This document shows, one piece after another, positions 47,029-56,567 of a stretch of DNA of 64,000 nucleotides (position 1 is its first letter; each line of letters starts with the position of its first letter). The stretch is from the NCBI RefSeq assembly GCF_025060895.1, contig NZ_JANZKV010000063.1, positions 1 to 64,000 of the forward strand. The letters run 5' to 3'. Made by a program: the position numbers and the translations under genes. Source of the DNA: Stieleria sedimenti (GTDB lineage Bacteria > Planctomycetota > Planctomycetia > Pirellulales > Pirellulaceae). Under the pieces are notes generated by a model. It did not search any database. It was not told the origin of the DNA and saw only the letters and a program-made list of their open reading frames with translations.

Positions 47029-48098
47029 TCGCACAACATGTCGTTCACATTTCGCTCGGTACACACGTCGGCGGGATGGAAAAACTACTCGTCGAATTCG
47101 CCCGCTTTGCCGATCGCTCGCGTTACGCGTTGACGTTCGTCTCGCTGCAACCGCGCGGCGATTTGGCAGCGGAGATCGAATCGAATCGCTGGCCCGTGAT
47201 CGCGATGGACAAGGGCGAGGGGTTGAAGCCCCGGCTCGTTGCACAACTCGCCAAAACCCTTCGCCGAATCAAACCCGACGTCGTCCACACCCACAATACC
47301 GCGGCCTATGTCTACGGAGTCGCCGCGGCTCGGATCGCCCGCGTGCCCCGCATCATCCACACTCGGCACGGTCAACGGTTCGATTGCTCGCGTCGCCAGA
47401 CGACCCTCTTTCGCGGCCTGTCCCGTTGGGTGGATCGAGTAGTCAGTGTGTCCAACGACGGGGCAAGGCTCACGATCGAAGAAGGCATCTCGGCGGAAAA
47501 AACGGCCATCATTTTCAACGGCGTCGACCTGGAACGATTCACGCCCGTCCACGACCGACCACGCGGCCGGGCCGTCGTCGTGGCGAGGCTGAGTCCTGAA
47601 AAAGACATCGCGTCACTGATTCAGGCCATCCACGTCGCCAAACATCGCCACTGTCGACTGGCCTTGGACATCATCGGTGACGGCAGCGAACGACATCGTT
47701 TGGAAACACTCACCCAATCATTGCAATTGTGCGACCAGATCCGCTTCCACGGCATCCGCGAGGACATCCCCGCCGTGCTAACGCAAGCGTCCATGTTCGT
47801 CTTGCCTTCGGTCACCGAAGGCATCTCGTTGACGTTGCTCGAAGCGATGGCAACCGGATTGCCCGTCGTCGCTTGCGACGTCGGCGGCAATCCCGAAGTC
47901 GTTGCCGATGGGCGAACGGGAATCCTGGTGCCGCCGCGTGATCCCACCGCGATTGCCGGAGCGATTCAGCGATTGAATGAGGATCCACTGCTCGTCCGCC
48001 GGTTCGGCAGCGAGGGACGTGCCCGTGTCGAAGCCAAATTCTGCGTTCGAAAGATGGTGCATGCCTACGAGAACCTTTACTCCACCGAGGCGGCATGA
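47025..48098 (+). CDS. Family 4 glycosyltransferase (PEP-CTERM/EpsH-locus type)
   Basis: From ATG 47025 the product is 357 residues. The GT-B motifs are VHISLGTHVGGMEKLLVEFA, DVVHTHNTAAYVYGV, VARLSPEKDI and the E-x7-E in TEGISLTLLEAMATG. The opening resembles the sugar transferases found in many exosortase loci, which fits the neighbours. The start overlaps the acyltransferase stop (ATGA) and the end overlaps the ligase start by 4 nt. Confidence 0.88.
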   Translation: MIAQHVVHISLGTHVGGMEKLLVEFARFADRSRYALTFVSLQPRGDLAAEIESNRWPVIAMDKGEGLKPRLVAQLAKTLRRIKPDVVHTHNTAAYVYGVAAARIARVPRIIHTRHGQRFDCSRRQTTLFRGLSRWVDRVVSVSNDGARLTIEEGISAEKTAIIFNGVDLERFTPVHDRPRGRAVVVARLSPEKDIASLIQAIHVAKHRHCRLALDIIGDGSERHRLETLTQSLQLCDQIRFHGIREDIPAVLTQASMFVLPSVTEGISLTLLEAMATGLPVVACDVGGNPEVVADGRTGILVPPRDPTAIAGAIQRLNEDPLLVRRFGSEGRARVEAKFCVRKMVHAYENLYSTEAA

Positions 48099-49483
48099 TG
48101 ATCGATTGGGCCTATCAAAAATGGATCCTGCCCGCATTCGAGTCGGGACTCAAACGACGCAAAACGTTTCATCATTGGCGCGAATTGGAAACCAGCCAGT
48201 GGTGGACACCGCAGCAAATCGAATCCTTGCAAGTGCGCCGACTGCGTGGCTTGCTGGCGTACTGCAACGCACACTCGGCCTGGTATCGTGATCGCTGGGC
48301 GGATCACGGAATCGACGTGGATGCCGTCTCGTCCTTGGATGATTTGAGATCCCTGCCGATCACCACCCGAGAAATGATCCGCGACAACGCCGATGCCGTT
48401 CGATCCCACCACCCGGCCATCGCGTTCGTTTCCAAGGCGACCGGTGGATCCAGTGGCGCCCCGTTGCGGTTCTTGATCGAACGGGACGCCAACGACCGAC
48501 GCGTGGCGGCGGCCTTTCGCGGATACGGCTGGGCGGGGGCCTGTCCGGGCACCAAGCAGTCGCATCTGTGGGGTGTGAATCTGAACAAGCTGTCCCGGCG
48601 CCAGCACTTGAAAGAGTGTTTGTACGCCCGACTGCTCTATCGACGTGACATGCTGAACAGCTTCGAGATGTCAGAATCCAATGTCAGCGGTTACGTCAAA
48701 CGACTCAATCGATATCGGCCCAAGGTCTTGGTGGCTTACGCCAATCCGCTGTTTGTCTTGGCCAGAGCGATCGACGAACGCGGTCTTCAAATCCACCAGC
48801 CCGAATCGATCATCGTCGGGTCCGAGAAACTGTACGATCATCAACGGGATTTGATTGAGCGGGCCTTTGGGTCACCCGTCTTCGAAACCTATGGCTCGCG
48901 CGAGTTCACGCTGATTGCCGCCGAGTGTGATCGTCACCGGGGCTTGCATGTGACAAGCGAAAACTTGATCGTCGAAGTGGTCGACGACGATGGCAATCCG
49001 TCCGCAGCCGGCGAAGAAGGTCAAATCCTGGTCACCGATCTGTTCAACACCGCAATGCCGTTTGTGCGTTATGCCATTGGTGATCGTGCGGTCGCGGGTA
49101 CGGGGGGCTGCGATTGTGGTCGCGGATTGCCGTTGCTAGAAAAAATTGTCGGGCGCCAGATGGATGTGTTGCAATTGCCCGACGGCCGCCACCTGCCCGG
49201 CGCGTTCTTTCCCCACATCATCAAAGACATCCCCGCGATTCGCCAATTCCAAGCCGTCCAGATTCGGCGCGACGTGATCCGATTGCAACTCGTCGTGGAC
49301 GACCACTGGAACGCCGACGACCGCAATGCACTACGCCGGCGGATCCTTCAAACGATCGGCGATTCCTCGCAACTGGAAATTCAACGGGTCGATCAGATTC
49401 AACTGACTGCAGCGGGTAAGCTGCGTGTCGTCATCGGCTACTCAGGCCCCCACAGAAGCCACCCATCCAGGATCGCGGGATGA
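48095..49483 (+). CDS. CapK/PaaK-like AMP-forming ligase
   Basis: The 462-residue product resembles phenylacetate-CoA ligase-type adenylating enzymes: KATGGSSGAPLRF (phosphate-binding loop), FETYGSREFTLIAAE and YAIGDRAVAG (AMP binding), and a C-terminal cap. The substrate is unknown. CapK-type ligases occur in many capsule and exosortase loci, and may activate an acid before it is joined to the glycan; that role is inferred. It overlaps its neighbours by 4 nt on both sides. ATG at 48095 is followed by a second ATG; either may be used. Confidence 0.85.
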   Translation: MMIDWAYQKWILPAFESGLKRRKTFHHWRELETSQWWTPQQIESLQVRRLRGLLAYCNAHSAWYRDRWADHGIDVDAVSSLDDLRSLPITTREMIRDNADAVRSHHPAIAFVSKATGGSSGAPLRFLIERDANDRRVAAAFRGYGWAGACPGTKQSHLWGVNLNKLSRRQHLKECLYARLLYRRDMLNSFEMSESNVSGYVKRLNRYRPKVLVAYANPLFVLARAIDERGLQIHQPESIIVGSEKLYDHQRDLIERAFGSPVFETYGSREFTLIAAECDRHRGLHVTSENLIVEVVDDDGNPSAAGEEGQILVTDLFNTAMPFVRYAIGDRAVAGTGGCDCGRGLPLLEKIVGRQMDVLQLPDGRHLPGAFFPHIIKDIPAIRQFQAVQIRRDVIRLQLVVDDHWNADDRNALRRRILQTIGDSSQLEIQRVDQIQLTAAGKLRVVIGYSGPHRSHPSRIAG

Positions 49484-50469
49484 AACGTGCGACGCTGATT
49501 ATCGCGATTGTGTATCTGCTGTTGTTGATCATCGGCGCAGCGATGATGCACACGCGTCTGAATTCGCATTGGCTGGTCACGCTCTTTTTGTTCTCTCCAC
49601 GCTGGGTGGTCGCGCTGCCGTTGTTGTTGCTTGTCCCCTTCACCCTGCTGCTGCGACGGCGATTGACACCGATTTATTTGATTCACAGCTTCATCATCCT
49701 GATTCCGATTCTCGGCTTTCAACTGCCGCGTCGAAGCCCAAATCCGGTCGACAAATCGCGAACCCTTCGCGTGCTGACGTGCAACGTCGGCGGCGGCACC
49801 CTGGATGACCGGCAACTGATCCAATTGATTCACGACAACCAAATCGATGTCGTGATGCTGCAAGAATGCTCCCAAGCGGTTTCCGAACCGTTGTTCCAGA
49901 AACTGGGCTGGCAACGCCGCCAAGTGCACCACATCGTGATCGGAAGCCCGCTTCCGTTGGGTCCATCGCGCGTCCTCGGCCGGCAATCGGACGACAACTT
50001 TAGAGCCGTCGCCGGGATCGGTTGTGAACTGGACTGGCACCACGGCAGTCGCATCCAATTGGCTTCATTGCACCTGCCCACGTTTCGTCCCGCCCTGGAA
50101 AAACTACAGCACCTGGATTTCGATCAAGGGCCGGTTGCGATCGAACAACTGGGCCAAATGCGTCGCGGACTATCCAGACAGGTCGTCGATGCGATCGATG
50201 ATTCGAAACTTCCCACCATCGTCGCGGGCGATTTCAACGTTCCCGTCGAAAGTGCCTTCTATCACGATTTCTGGAGCCATTTCCAGAATGCATTTTCGAT
50301 CGCCGGCGGCGGATGGGGGTACACCAAATACACACGCTTTCATGGCGTCAGAATCGATCACGTCCTGGCGGACCATAACTGGACCGTCCAAGACGTCCAC
50401 GTCGGCCCCGACTTGGGCGGTGATCATCGCCCCGTGATTGCCGAATTGGCCAGGACGACCGCACCATGA
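49480..50469 (+). CDS. Endonuclease/exonuclease/phosphatase (EEP) family protein, membrane-anchored
   Basis: The 329-residue product has two or three N-terminal membrane helices (ATLIIAIVYLLLLIIGAAM, LLLLVPFTLLL, LIHSFIILIPILGF) and then an EEP domain: TCNVGGG (Asn), VVMLQECSQ (Glu), VAGDFNVP (Asp-x-Asn) and GGDHRPV (His), so the catalytic set is complete. The domain should face outside the membrane; known EEP substrates include nucleic acids, inositol phosphates and sphingomyelin. In this operon it might cleave a phosphodiester in the glycan or in a lipid carrier. Overlaps of 4 nt on both sides. Confidence 0.85.
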   Translation: MKRATLIIAIVYLLLLIIGAAMMHTRLNSHWLVTLFLFSPRWVVALPLLLLVPFTLLLRRRLTPIYLIHSFIILIPILGFQLPRRSPNPVDKSRTLRVLTCNVGGGTLDDRQLIQLIHDNQIDVVMLQECSQAVSEPLFQKLGWQRRQVHHIVIGSPLPLGPSRVLGRQSDDNFRAVAGIGCELDWHHGSRIQLASLHLPTFRPALEKLQHLDFDQGPVAIEQLGQMRRGLSRQVVDAIDDSKLPTIVAGDFNVPVESAFYHDFWSHFQNAFSIAGGGWGYTKYTRFHGVRIDHVLADHNWTVQDVHVGPDLGGDHRPVIAELARTTAP

Positions 50470-51641
50470 ACCTGTTGTACATCGCCACCACCTATCCGAC
50501 GCCCACCAGCCCTCGCCAGGGGATGTTCAATCGCAACCTGGTGGACGCGTTGCGAGTCAACCATCGGGTGCGAGTGGTCGCGCCCATCCCTTGGATGGAA
50601 CGCATTCGGAAATCGGAATCAACGTCGGGCACGACCGCAGATCCCTCGCCTGAAGTGTTCTACCCCACCTACTTTTATCCGCCAAAGTTATTGCGGGCTC
50701 GCTACGACTTTTTTTATTGGCGTTCGATTTTTCCTGTGCTGAAGCAGATTCAAAACACGTTCACACCGGATCTGGTGATGGGCTATTGGCTGCATCCCGA
50801 TGGACGGGCCGCGGTTCGAGCCGCCGAGTATTTCCGGGTGCCGTGCGTCGCCGTTTCCGGCGGCAGTGATCTGCGGCTTTTGCCCCAGCACCCCGCTCGT
50901 CGCCGCGCGATTCAAAGCGTGCTGTCCGACGCCCAGCGGTTGGTCGTGGTCAGCCGCGACTTGGCCGCGCAAGCGATCGGGCTGGGCATGCCGCCCGAAA
51001 AGATCGATGTCGTGTATCGCGGCGTTGATCATCGTTGCTTTCATCCCAGTGATCGCGGTGACGCCCGCGACGTTTGTGGATTGCCCCGTGACGCCATCGT
51101 GTTGATGTGGTCAGGGCGATTGGAATCGGTCAAGAATCCGAAGCTGCTGTTGCGAGCGACCCAGCGCTGGCATCTGAAATGGGGCGACCGGCTGCGGATC
51201 CTGATCGCCGGCGACGGTTCGATGCGAAACGAATTGATCAAGCTACGCTCGCGACTCGGGTTGGATCACTGTGTCCGATTCGAAGGCAATCTCAGCCAAC
51301 AAGCACTGGCCGCATGCTACAACGCGGCCGACGCGATGGTGTTGACCAGCCACAGTGAAGGGGTCCCTAACGTCTTGTTGGAATCAATCGCCTGCGGCGT
51401 GCCTTTCGTGGCAACCGACGTGGGCGGTGTTTCCGAAATCGCGTCTCCGGGTGTCGATCGGCTGGTCCCCGACAACGACCTGGATGCCCTGGTCAATGCC
51501 GTCGTCGGGCAAATCGAGTCTCCGAGCGATGCCGAACGCGACTTCGTGCCCGACGGCTTGACGGAAATGGCGTCACGATTCGAAGCGGTGTTTGACCGAG
51601 TCGTCTCGTCGCGGAATGCGAATACGGGCAAGGCGGCATGA
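50466..51641 (+). CDS. Family 4 glycosyltransferase
   Basis: The 391-residue GT-B protein shows NLLYIATTYPTPTSPRQGMF, the common opening of this type, VSGGSDLRLLP, MWSGRLESVKNPKLLL and HSEGVPNVLLESIACGVPFV with the E-x7-E. The SGRLESVKNP segment binds the nucleotide sugar. It overlaps the EEP and the next GT by 4 nt on either side. Confidence 0.88.
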   Translation: MNLLYIATTYPTPTSPRQGMFNRNLVDALRVNHRVRVVAPIPWMERIRKSESTSGTTADPSPEVFYPTYFYPPKLLRARYDFFYWRSIFPVLKQIQNTFTPDLVMGYWLHPDGRAAVRAAEYFRVPCVAVSGGSDLRLLPQHPARRRAIQSVLSDAQRLVVVSRDLAAQAIGLGMPPEKIDVVYRGVDHRCFHPSDRGDARDVCGLPRDAIVLMWSGRLESVKNPKLLLRATQRWHLKWGDRLRILIAGDGSMRNELIKLRSRLGLDHCVRFEGNLSQQALAACYNAADAMVLTSHSEGVPNVLLESIACGVPFVATDVGGVSEIASPGVDRLVPDNDLDALVNAVVGQIESPSDAERDFVPDGLTEMASRFEAVFDRVVSSRNANTGKAA

Positions 51642-52951
51642 TGAATCTCGTTGAGCGACGGATGCTCTTGATCAGCTACGCTTACCCGCCGACCGGCGGG
51701 GGAGGCGTACAGCGCAGCGTCAAGTTTGCAAAATACTTGCCCCAGTATCGTTGGCGACCAACCGTTCTCACCGCGGCGGATCCGTCGGTTCCCGTTCGCG
51801 ACAATGATTTGTCGATGGAATTGGACCCGCAGACGACGGTGCTCCGCGCCAGAACGCTCGAACCGTCTTACCGAACCAAGCAAAAATTGATCGCGACGGA
51901 GGATCCGTCATCGGTTTCGTTCAAACGATGGATGAAGCAATGCGTTCGAAAGGCGGGCATGTCGTTGTTGCAACCCGACCCACAAATTTTATGGAACCTC
52001 TGCGCCGCGCGATTGGCGACACGAACACTGCGTCAGATTCCACATGACGTCGTGTACGTGACGGGACCACCGTTTTCGTCGTTCTTGCTCGGACGAACCC
52101 TCAAACGCCGTTTCGGATTACCCCTTGTCTTGGATTTTCGCGATGAATGGCTGTTGGCCAGCCGGCACTTTGAAAACCATCAACGATCGGGAATCGCCTA
52201 CCGGCAACAACGCAGGATGCTGGGCAAGGTCTTGCGGGCTGCCGATGCGGTCGTGGCAACGACACAAGCGAGCGCCGATGAACTCGCCGGCCAGATCCAA
52301 GAAACGGGCGGCCGAGCTTCGGTGCACTGCATCTACAACGGTTACGACGAAGACGACTTGACGGCCCTGCGTCCCGTCTCGAATCCGCCCGACCGGTTGC
52401 GGATCGTGTACACCGGAACGCTTTGGAAGCTGACCGACGTTTCACCGGTCGTGCAGGCGTTGATACAACTCGCCGCGGCAGATCCCGATTCCGCCTCGCG
52501 AATCGACTTGATCATCGCAGGCCGACGCACGCCACATCAAGACGCCCTGGTCGCAAAACTGGATGCAACAGCCGTCAACGTCCAACGCCACGATTATCTG
52601 CCGCACGGCAGGTCATTGGAATTGGCTGCGTCGGCCGACGTGCTGTTGTTGCTGTTGGCCGATGAACCGGGCGCCGAGCGTGTGGTGCCGGCCAAACTGT
52701 TTGAATACCTGGCGCTGCGAAAGCCGATCCTGTCGATTTGCGGCGACGGCGAAACCGCCTCGTTGATCGATCAACACGGGCACACCTATCGGTTCTCTCC
52801 CGGACAACCCGATCGCATCGCCGCGTGTTTGTCGACGTTGCTCGCGAAGCGGCCTTGCCCGGCAACGTGTGATGCGGACGACCTCGGCCGATTCTCACGC
52901 CGTCGGCAGACGAGCCAACTGGCAGAGGTCATGGACGCGGTCAGCCGGTGA
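51638..52951 (+). CDS. Family 4-like glycosyltransferase
   Basis: The 437-residue protein has the N-terminal ISYAYPPTGGGGVQRSVKFA loop of GT4 enzymes, VYVTGPPFSSFLLG, VLDFRDEWLLAS and, in the second half, VYTGTLWKLTDVS and PAKLFEYLALRKPIL, a looser GT-B phosphate-binding motif. It is the last gene of the closely overlapping run; the next gene starts 103 nt later. The sugar is unknown. Confidence 0.85.
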   Translation: MMNLVERRMLLISYAYPPTGGGGVQRSVKFAKYLPQYRWRPTVLTAADPSVPVRDNDLSMELDPQTTVLRARTLEPSYRTKQKLIATEDPSSVSFKRWMKQCVRKAGMSLLQPDPQILWNLCAARLATRTLRQIPHDVVYVTGPPFSSFLLGRTLKRRFGLPLVLDFRDEWLLASRHFENHQRSGIAYRQQRRMLGKVLRAADAVVATTQASADELAGQIQETGGRASVHCIYNGYDEDDLTALRPVSNPPDRLRIVYTGTLWKLTDVSPVVQALIQLAAADPDSASRIDLIIAGRRTPHQDALVAKLDATAVNVQRHDYLPHGRSLELAASADVLLLLLADEPGAERVVPAKLFEYLALRKPILSICGDGETASLIDQHGHTYRFSPGQPDRIAACLSTLLAKRPCPATCDADDLGRFSRRRQTSQLAEVMDAVSR

Positions 52952-53054
52952 ACGGCTGATGTCCTTTTTCCCTCATGGGATCCCAGCAGATTGAGCGTCG
53001 AAGTCGGCCCCCGAATGACGAACTTAAAGGGGGTTCGATCGTTGCCGTCACGTC

Positions 53055-54299
53055 GTGGCCCCTCTCTGGATCCTTGCAGTGCACGCTGTTCTTGTCTTCA
53101 CCTTCCTCGGTTCCGTGCTGGGGTTGTTTTATGCCTACGTCGGTTATCCCATCCTGATCGCGATGCTGGCCCGAGTGCTGGGCCGCGACGATCCGCCGAC
53201 GGTTTCCGACCGGGCGGACGACCTGCCCGAGATCACGGTCTTGATCGCCGCCCACAACGCCGCGAATCACCTGACCGAACGCATTGAAAACATCTTCGCC
53301 TGCGACTATCCGCCGGAGCGATTGCACGTTCTGATCGCCTCCGATGGCAGCACCGATGCGACGCCGCGGCTGGTGTCGGGATTCAACGACGTCCGCGTCA
53401 AAGCCCTTTCCTTTCAAACCCGCCGTGGCAAGGCTGCCACGTTGGTCAGCGCCGTCCAATCTGTCACCAGTCCCGTGATCATCTTTACCGACGCGACGAC
53501 GCGTTTTGACCGCGATTCATTGCAGCGATTGTCGCGACATTTTAGCGATTCGGCGGTCGGCGTGGTCGCCGGTCGAGTCACGATGGTCGATGGGCAAGGC
53601 GGACCGAGCGAATCACTGTACTGGAAACTGGAAAACAAGATTCGCGGCTTCGAAGCACGATTGGGAATCACGTTGGGAGCCAGCGGGGCCATCTACGCCA
53701 TCCGGCGGTCGATGTTCGTCGCCCCGTCTCGCCCCACCATCAACGATGATCTGGTTCTGCCGATGCTGGTGCGGATGACACATCAATGTCGACTGGTGTT
53801 TGATCCCACCGCGCGGGCGTATTCACCCAGTACCGGCGGGATCCGTTGCGAGTTCCTACGTCGTCAACGAATCGGTCTCGGCGCGATGCAGTGTCTGCCG
53901 ACGCTGCGTGCTTTGTTGCGGTGGAAAAACCTGGACCAAGCGGCCGCGTTTGCCTCGCACAAGCTGATCCGTTGGTTCGGTCCGTTCCTGCTGATCGCTG
54001 CCCTGGTCAGCAACCTGATCCTGGCGACCGAGCCCCGCTTCCAAGGCCTGCTGCTGTTGCAAGCGTTCGCCTACGGAGCAGCCGCGTACGGCCTGGTGAC
54101 ATCGCGTCGCTCGCTCGCCTCGCGTTTGGCGCGAGCCGGCACGTCGTTCGTCGTTATGAACGCCGCCATCGGCGTCGGGATCTGCCGGTATATGATCGGA
54201 CATGATACAGTGATTTGGAATCCAACCGAACGATCGAGCTGGAGCCACATCCCAGCGACGTCAGAAATGGTCCAAGCAAGCGAAAAGCGTGCGGCGTAG
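53055..54299 (+). CDS. Membrane family 2 glycosyltransferase
   Basis: The 414-residue product has an N-terminal helix (LAVHAVLVFTFLGSVLGLFY), a cytoplasmic GT2 domain with EITVLIAAHNAANHLTERI, HVLIASDGSTDAT and the DATTRFDRDS motif, then QRIGLGAMQC (a Q-x-x-R-W-like position), and at least three C-terminal helices. This layout is that of processive or lipid-acceptor GT2 enzymes such as IcaA/ExoO types. Start is GTG at 53055. It is separated from the previous gene by 103 nt with no hairpin, so it is likely still in the operon. Confidence 0.85.
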   Translation: MAPLWILAVHAVLVFTFLGSVLGLFYAYVGYPILIAMLARVLGRDDPPTVSDRADDLPEITVLIAAHNAANHLTERIENIFACDYPPERLHVLIASDGSTDATPRLVSGFNDVRVKALSFQTRRGKAATLVSAVQSVTSPVIIFTDATTRFDRDSLQRLSRHFSDSAVGVVAGRVTMVDGQGGPSESLYWKLENKIRGFEARLGITLGASGAIYAIRRSMFVAPSRPTINDDLVLPMLVRMTHQCRLVFDPTARAYSPSTGGIRCEFLRRQRIGLGAMQCLPTLRALLRWKNLDQAAAFASHKLIRWFGPFLLIAALVSNLILATEPRFQGLLLLQAFAYGAAAYGLVTSRRSLASRLARAGTSFVVMNAAIGVGICRYMIGHDTVIWNPTERSSWSHIPATSEMVQASEKRAA

Positions 54300-54314
54300 G
54301 AACAGGGCTCGCCA

Positions 54315-55385
54315 GTGCTGAAGATCCGAGGGATGGGACTGATGACGTTCGCCCGCGCCCATCGGGCGGGACAGCGGTCGCTGCCAAAGCCCACGCATGT
54401 GTTCGTCTGTGTCACCGACCATTTCGAGCCCGAGCGTGACCGAGCACCGTTGGAACTGCAGCGACGCCGCGTGGATCGTTGGCTGAGCGACTACCCGCGA
54501 ACGGTCGATGGCTGTTGCGACTCGCGCGGCCGACCGCCACAGCACACCTTTTTTTATCCCATCGAGTGTTACCTGCCCGAGCATTTGGAAAAACTCGCGA
54601 CGCTGACGCGGTCGGGCTACGGGGACGTGGAGGTGCACTTGCATCACGACAAGGACAACGCCCAGTCCTTGCGTGAGCTTCTGTTACGTTCGACCGAAAC
54701 CCTGCACGCACGGCACGGGCTGCTGCACCGAGATGCGTCCGGCCGAATCCGCTATGGATTCATTCACGGCAATTGGGCGCTTGACAATTCGCACCCCGAC
54801 GGATGCCACTGCGGTGTCAACGACGAACTCACGGTCTTGCGCGAAACGGGGTGCTACGCCGACTTCACCATGCCCGCCGCCCCTCACCCGGCGCAAACAC
54901 GAACGATCAACAGCATCTACTACGCCATCGACGACCCCCAGCAACCGAAGTCGCACGACACCGGGATCCCGGCAACCGTCGGTGCGGCGCGACCGCGGGA
55001 CGGGTTGCTGATGATCCAGGGCCCGGTCGTGGTCACGCATCGGAGGCCTTGGCAAAAACCGCGGATCGAAAATGGTAACGTCGCCGGTTCGCAACCGCTC
55101 GCGGAACACCGGATCGACGACTGGCTCAAAGCACGCGTCATCGTGTCCGGTCAGCCCCAGTGGCAGTTCGTCAAGCTGCACACGCACGGCGCGCTGGAAG
55201 CGAACACCGACGTGTGGTTGAGTCCACAGGCGACGAAGTTTCACGCCAGCCTACGCGAAACGGCCGATCGTTACGGATTCAAGTACTACTACGTGACCGC
55301 ATGGGAAATGGCGGCGCTCGTCGCACAGGCCGAACAGGGGTTGACCGAACCGGTCTTCGACGAGCATCGGCTCGCGAATCTGTAG
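54315..55385 (+). CDS. NodB/polysaccharide deacetylase-like protein
   Basis: The 356-residue product has features of a deacetylase fold: FVCVTDHFEPE (Asp and His, possible metal site), FFYPIECYLPEHLEKLATL, EVHLHHDKD (second His pair) and a later FVKLHTHGALEAN. No signal peptide is seen, so it may be cytoplasmic or exported in another way. Polysaccharide deacetylases are frequent in exosortase loci, which supports the call, but the catalytic residues need modelling. Start is GTG at 54315; ATG at 54333 or 54342 is possible. It is the last gene of the plus-strand operon, 15 nt after the GT2 stop. Confidence 0.7.
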   Translation: MLKIRGMGLMTFARAHRAGQRSLPKPTHVFVCVTDHFEPERDRAPLELQRRRVDRWLSDYPRTVDGCCDSRGRPPQHTFFYPIECYLPEHLEKLATLTRSGYGDVEVHLHHDKDNAQSLRELLLRSTETLHARHGLLHRDASGRIRYGFIHGNWALDNSHPDGCHCGVNDELTVLRETGCYADFTMPAAPHPAQTRTINSIYYAIDDPQQPKSHDTGIPATVGAARPRDGLLMIQGPVVVTHRRPWQKPRIENGNVAGSQPLAEHRIDDWLKARVIVSGQPQWQFVKLHTHGALEANTDVWLSPQATKFHASLRETADRYGFKYYYVTAWEMAALVAQAEQGLTEPVFDEHRLANL

Positions 55386-55667
55386 CCGGCTCGGGCATGT
55401 TACGGGGCCGTTTGGCGCTCACCCATCATTCTGCCCCGAATGATTCTGCCGTCCCTCCCCAGATCCCCAACGATTTCCTAGGGAAGGTGGCTGAGTGGAG
55501 AGGTAGGAACATTTTGGGGCAACGCTGTGAAGCATTTCTTAGCGGCAGGGCGCGAGCCCTCCGGTGTTTTGGCAAAGATGAAGGACCGGAGGGCTCGCGC
55601 CCTACCGCTAAAACCTCAAGAAATCGTCTTACCCGTTTTCCGTGACGGCAAAAAACGCGAAGGCCGC
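55386..55667. other. Intergenic region between convergent EPS operons
   Basis: No gene is seen. It contains the 27-bp inverted repeat at 55539-55611, which lies between the stops of the plus operon (55385) and the minus operon (55668) and could end both transcripts. The rest is unremarkable. Confidence 0.55.
55539..55611. repeat. 27-bp inverted repeat of the TTAGCGGYAGGGCGCGAGCC family
   Basis: The arms 55539-55565 and 55585-55611 are complementary at 26 of 27 positions, with a 19-nt spacer. The core (AGGGCGCGAGCCCTCCGGT) also occurs at about 8751, 8867 and, in part, at 34429. A T-rich stretch follows on the minus strand side (TTTT at 55609-55612 reversed), so it may also be a terminator. 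Confidence 0.85.
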
Positions 55668-56567
55668 TTACGCCACGTTTTGCGTCAGCTCGATCGCCGA
55701 TTCTTGCGGTGGTGCCGAATCGGGGTTCTCGCTCTTCAACGGCACCGGCTTCAACGGAACCGGGCCAATCATCGGCGCGGCAGCCGTGGGAACACGATCC
55801 CGCGATTTCGCTCTCAGTTTGAACCACAGCTGTCCTGCGATGTATGGCAGCGTTGCCGCGAGCAGTTTTAGATCCTGGAACAGGCTGGCCGTGCGAATGT
55901 ACTGCAAATCACACGCGACTTTCTGGGGAATCCCCACGATCGATTCGTCATACCCCAATTTCAATTGCGCCAGACCCGTGATGCCGGGCCGTACCCGAGT
56001 TCTTCGCAAATAACCCGGCACTTCTTCCGCCAAGGTCGTCACAAATTCGGGGCGTTCGGGGCGAGGGCCGACCAGACTCATCTCGCCCGCCAGCACGTTG
56101 ATGAGTTGTGGCAATTCATCCAGATGACAACATCTCAGCCAGCGACCCGATCGGGTCACCCGCGAATCGTTGGGACTGCTCCAGACCGGGCCGGTGTTCT
56201 TTTCGGCACCGGTCCGCATGGTGCGAAACTTCCAGATTCGGAAGTTCTTGCCGTTCTTTCCCACACGCACTTGGCGATAGAACAGGGGACGCCCATCGCA
56301 CACGAGAACGATGAACGCCACGATCGCCATGATGGGGATTGCGACCACCATCAACGACGCGGTGATCGCCCATTCAACCAGCGGCTTGGCACGAAAGTAC
56401 TTTGTCGGCACCACCGTCGGCTCGTCTGTCGGCTCGTCTGCCGGCTCGACCGTGACCGTAGGCGGCACTGCGGAGACGGTTTGATGCGGCGGATGGAGGA
56501 ACAAGTCTGAATCCGCCGCAAGCGCCACGAGTGAAGGTACCGGGGAGGGCAAAGTGGGTTCTGTCAT
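55668..56567 (-). CDS. Initiating sugar-phosphate transferase (WbaP/WcaJ type)
   Basis: The 299-residue product has one N-terminal membrane helix (AITASLMVVAIPIMAIVAFIV) and the sugar transferase domain: PLFYRQVRVGKNGKNF, IWKFRTMRTGAEKN, HLDELPQLINVLAGEMSLVGPRPERPEF and RVRPGITGLAQ, the full signature of polyprenyl-phosphate hexose-1-phosphate transferases. It starts the glycan by moving a sugar phosphate from a nucleotide sugar to undecaprenyl phosphate. Its N-terminus lacks the extra helices of WbaP/WcaJ, as in PglC-type enzymes. It overlaps the Wzc-like gene by 4 nt, so both are co-translated. Confidence 0.92.
   Translation of the reverse strand: MTEPTLPSPVPSLVALAADSDLFLHPPHQTVSAVPPTVTVEPADEPTDEPTVVPTKYFRAKPLVEWAITASLMVVAIPIMAIVAFIVLVCDGRPLFYRQVRVGKNGKNFRIWKFRTMRTGAEKNTGPVWSSPNDSRVTRSGRWLRCCHLDELPQLINVLAGEMSLVGPRPERPEFVTTLAEEVPGYLRRTRVRPGITGLAQLKLGYDESIVGIPQKVACDLQYIRTASLFQDLKLLAATLPYIAGQLWFKLRAKSRDRVPTAAAPMIGPVPLKPVPLKSENPDSAPPQESAIELTQNVA

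Noticed and set aside
46080-47066. 328-codon antisense open frame over the GT2 and LbH genes
   Set aside because: Low-complexity product opposite a beta-helix acyltransferase; codon shadow.
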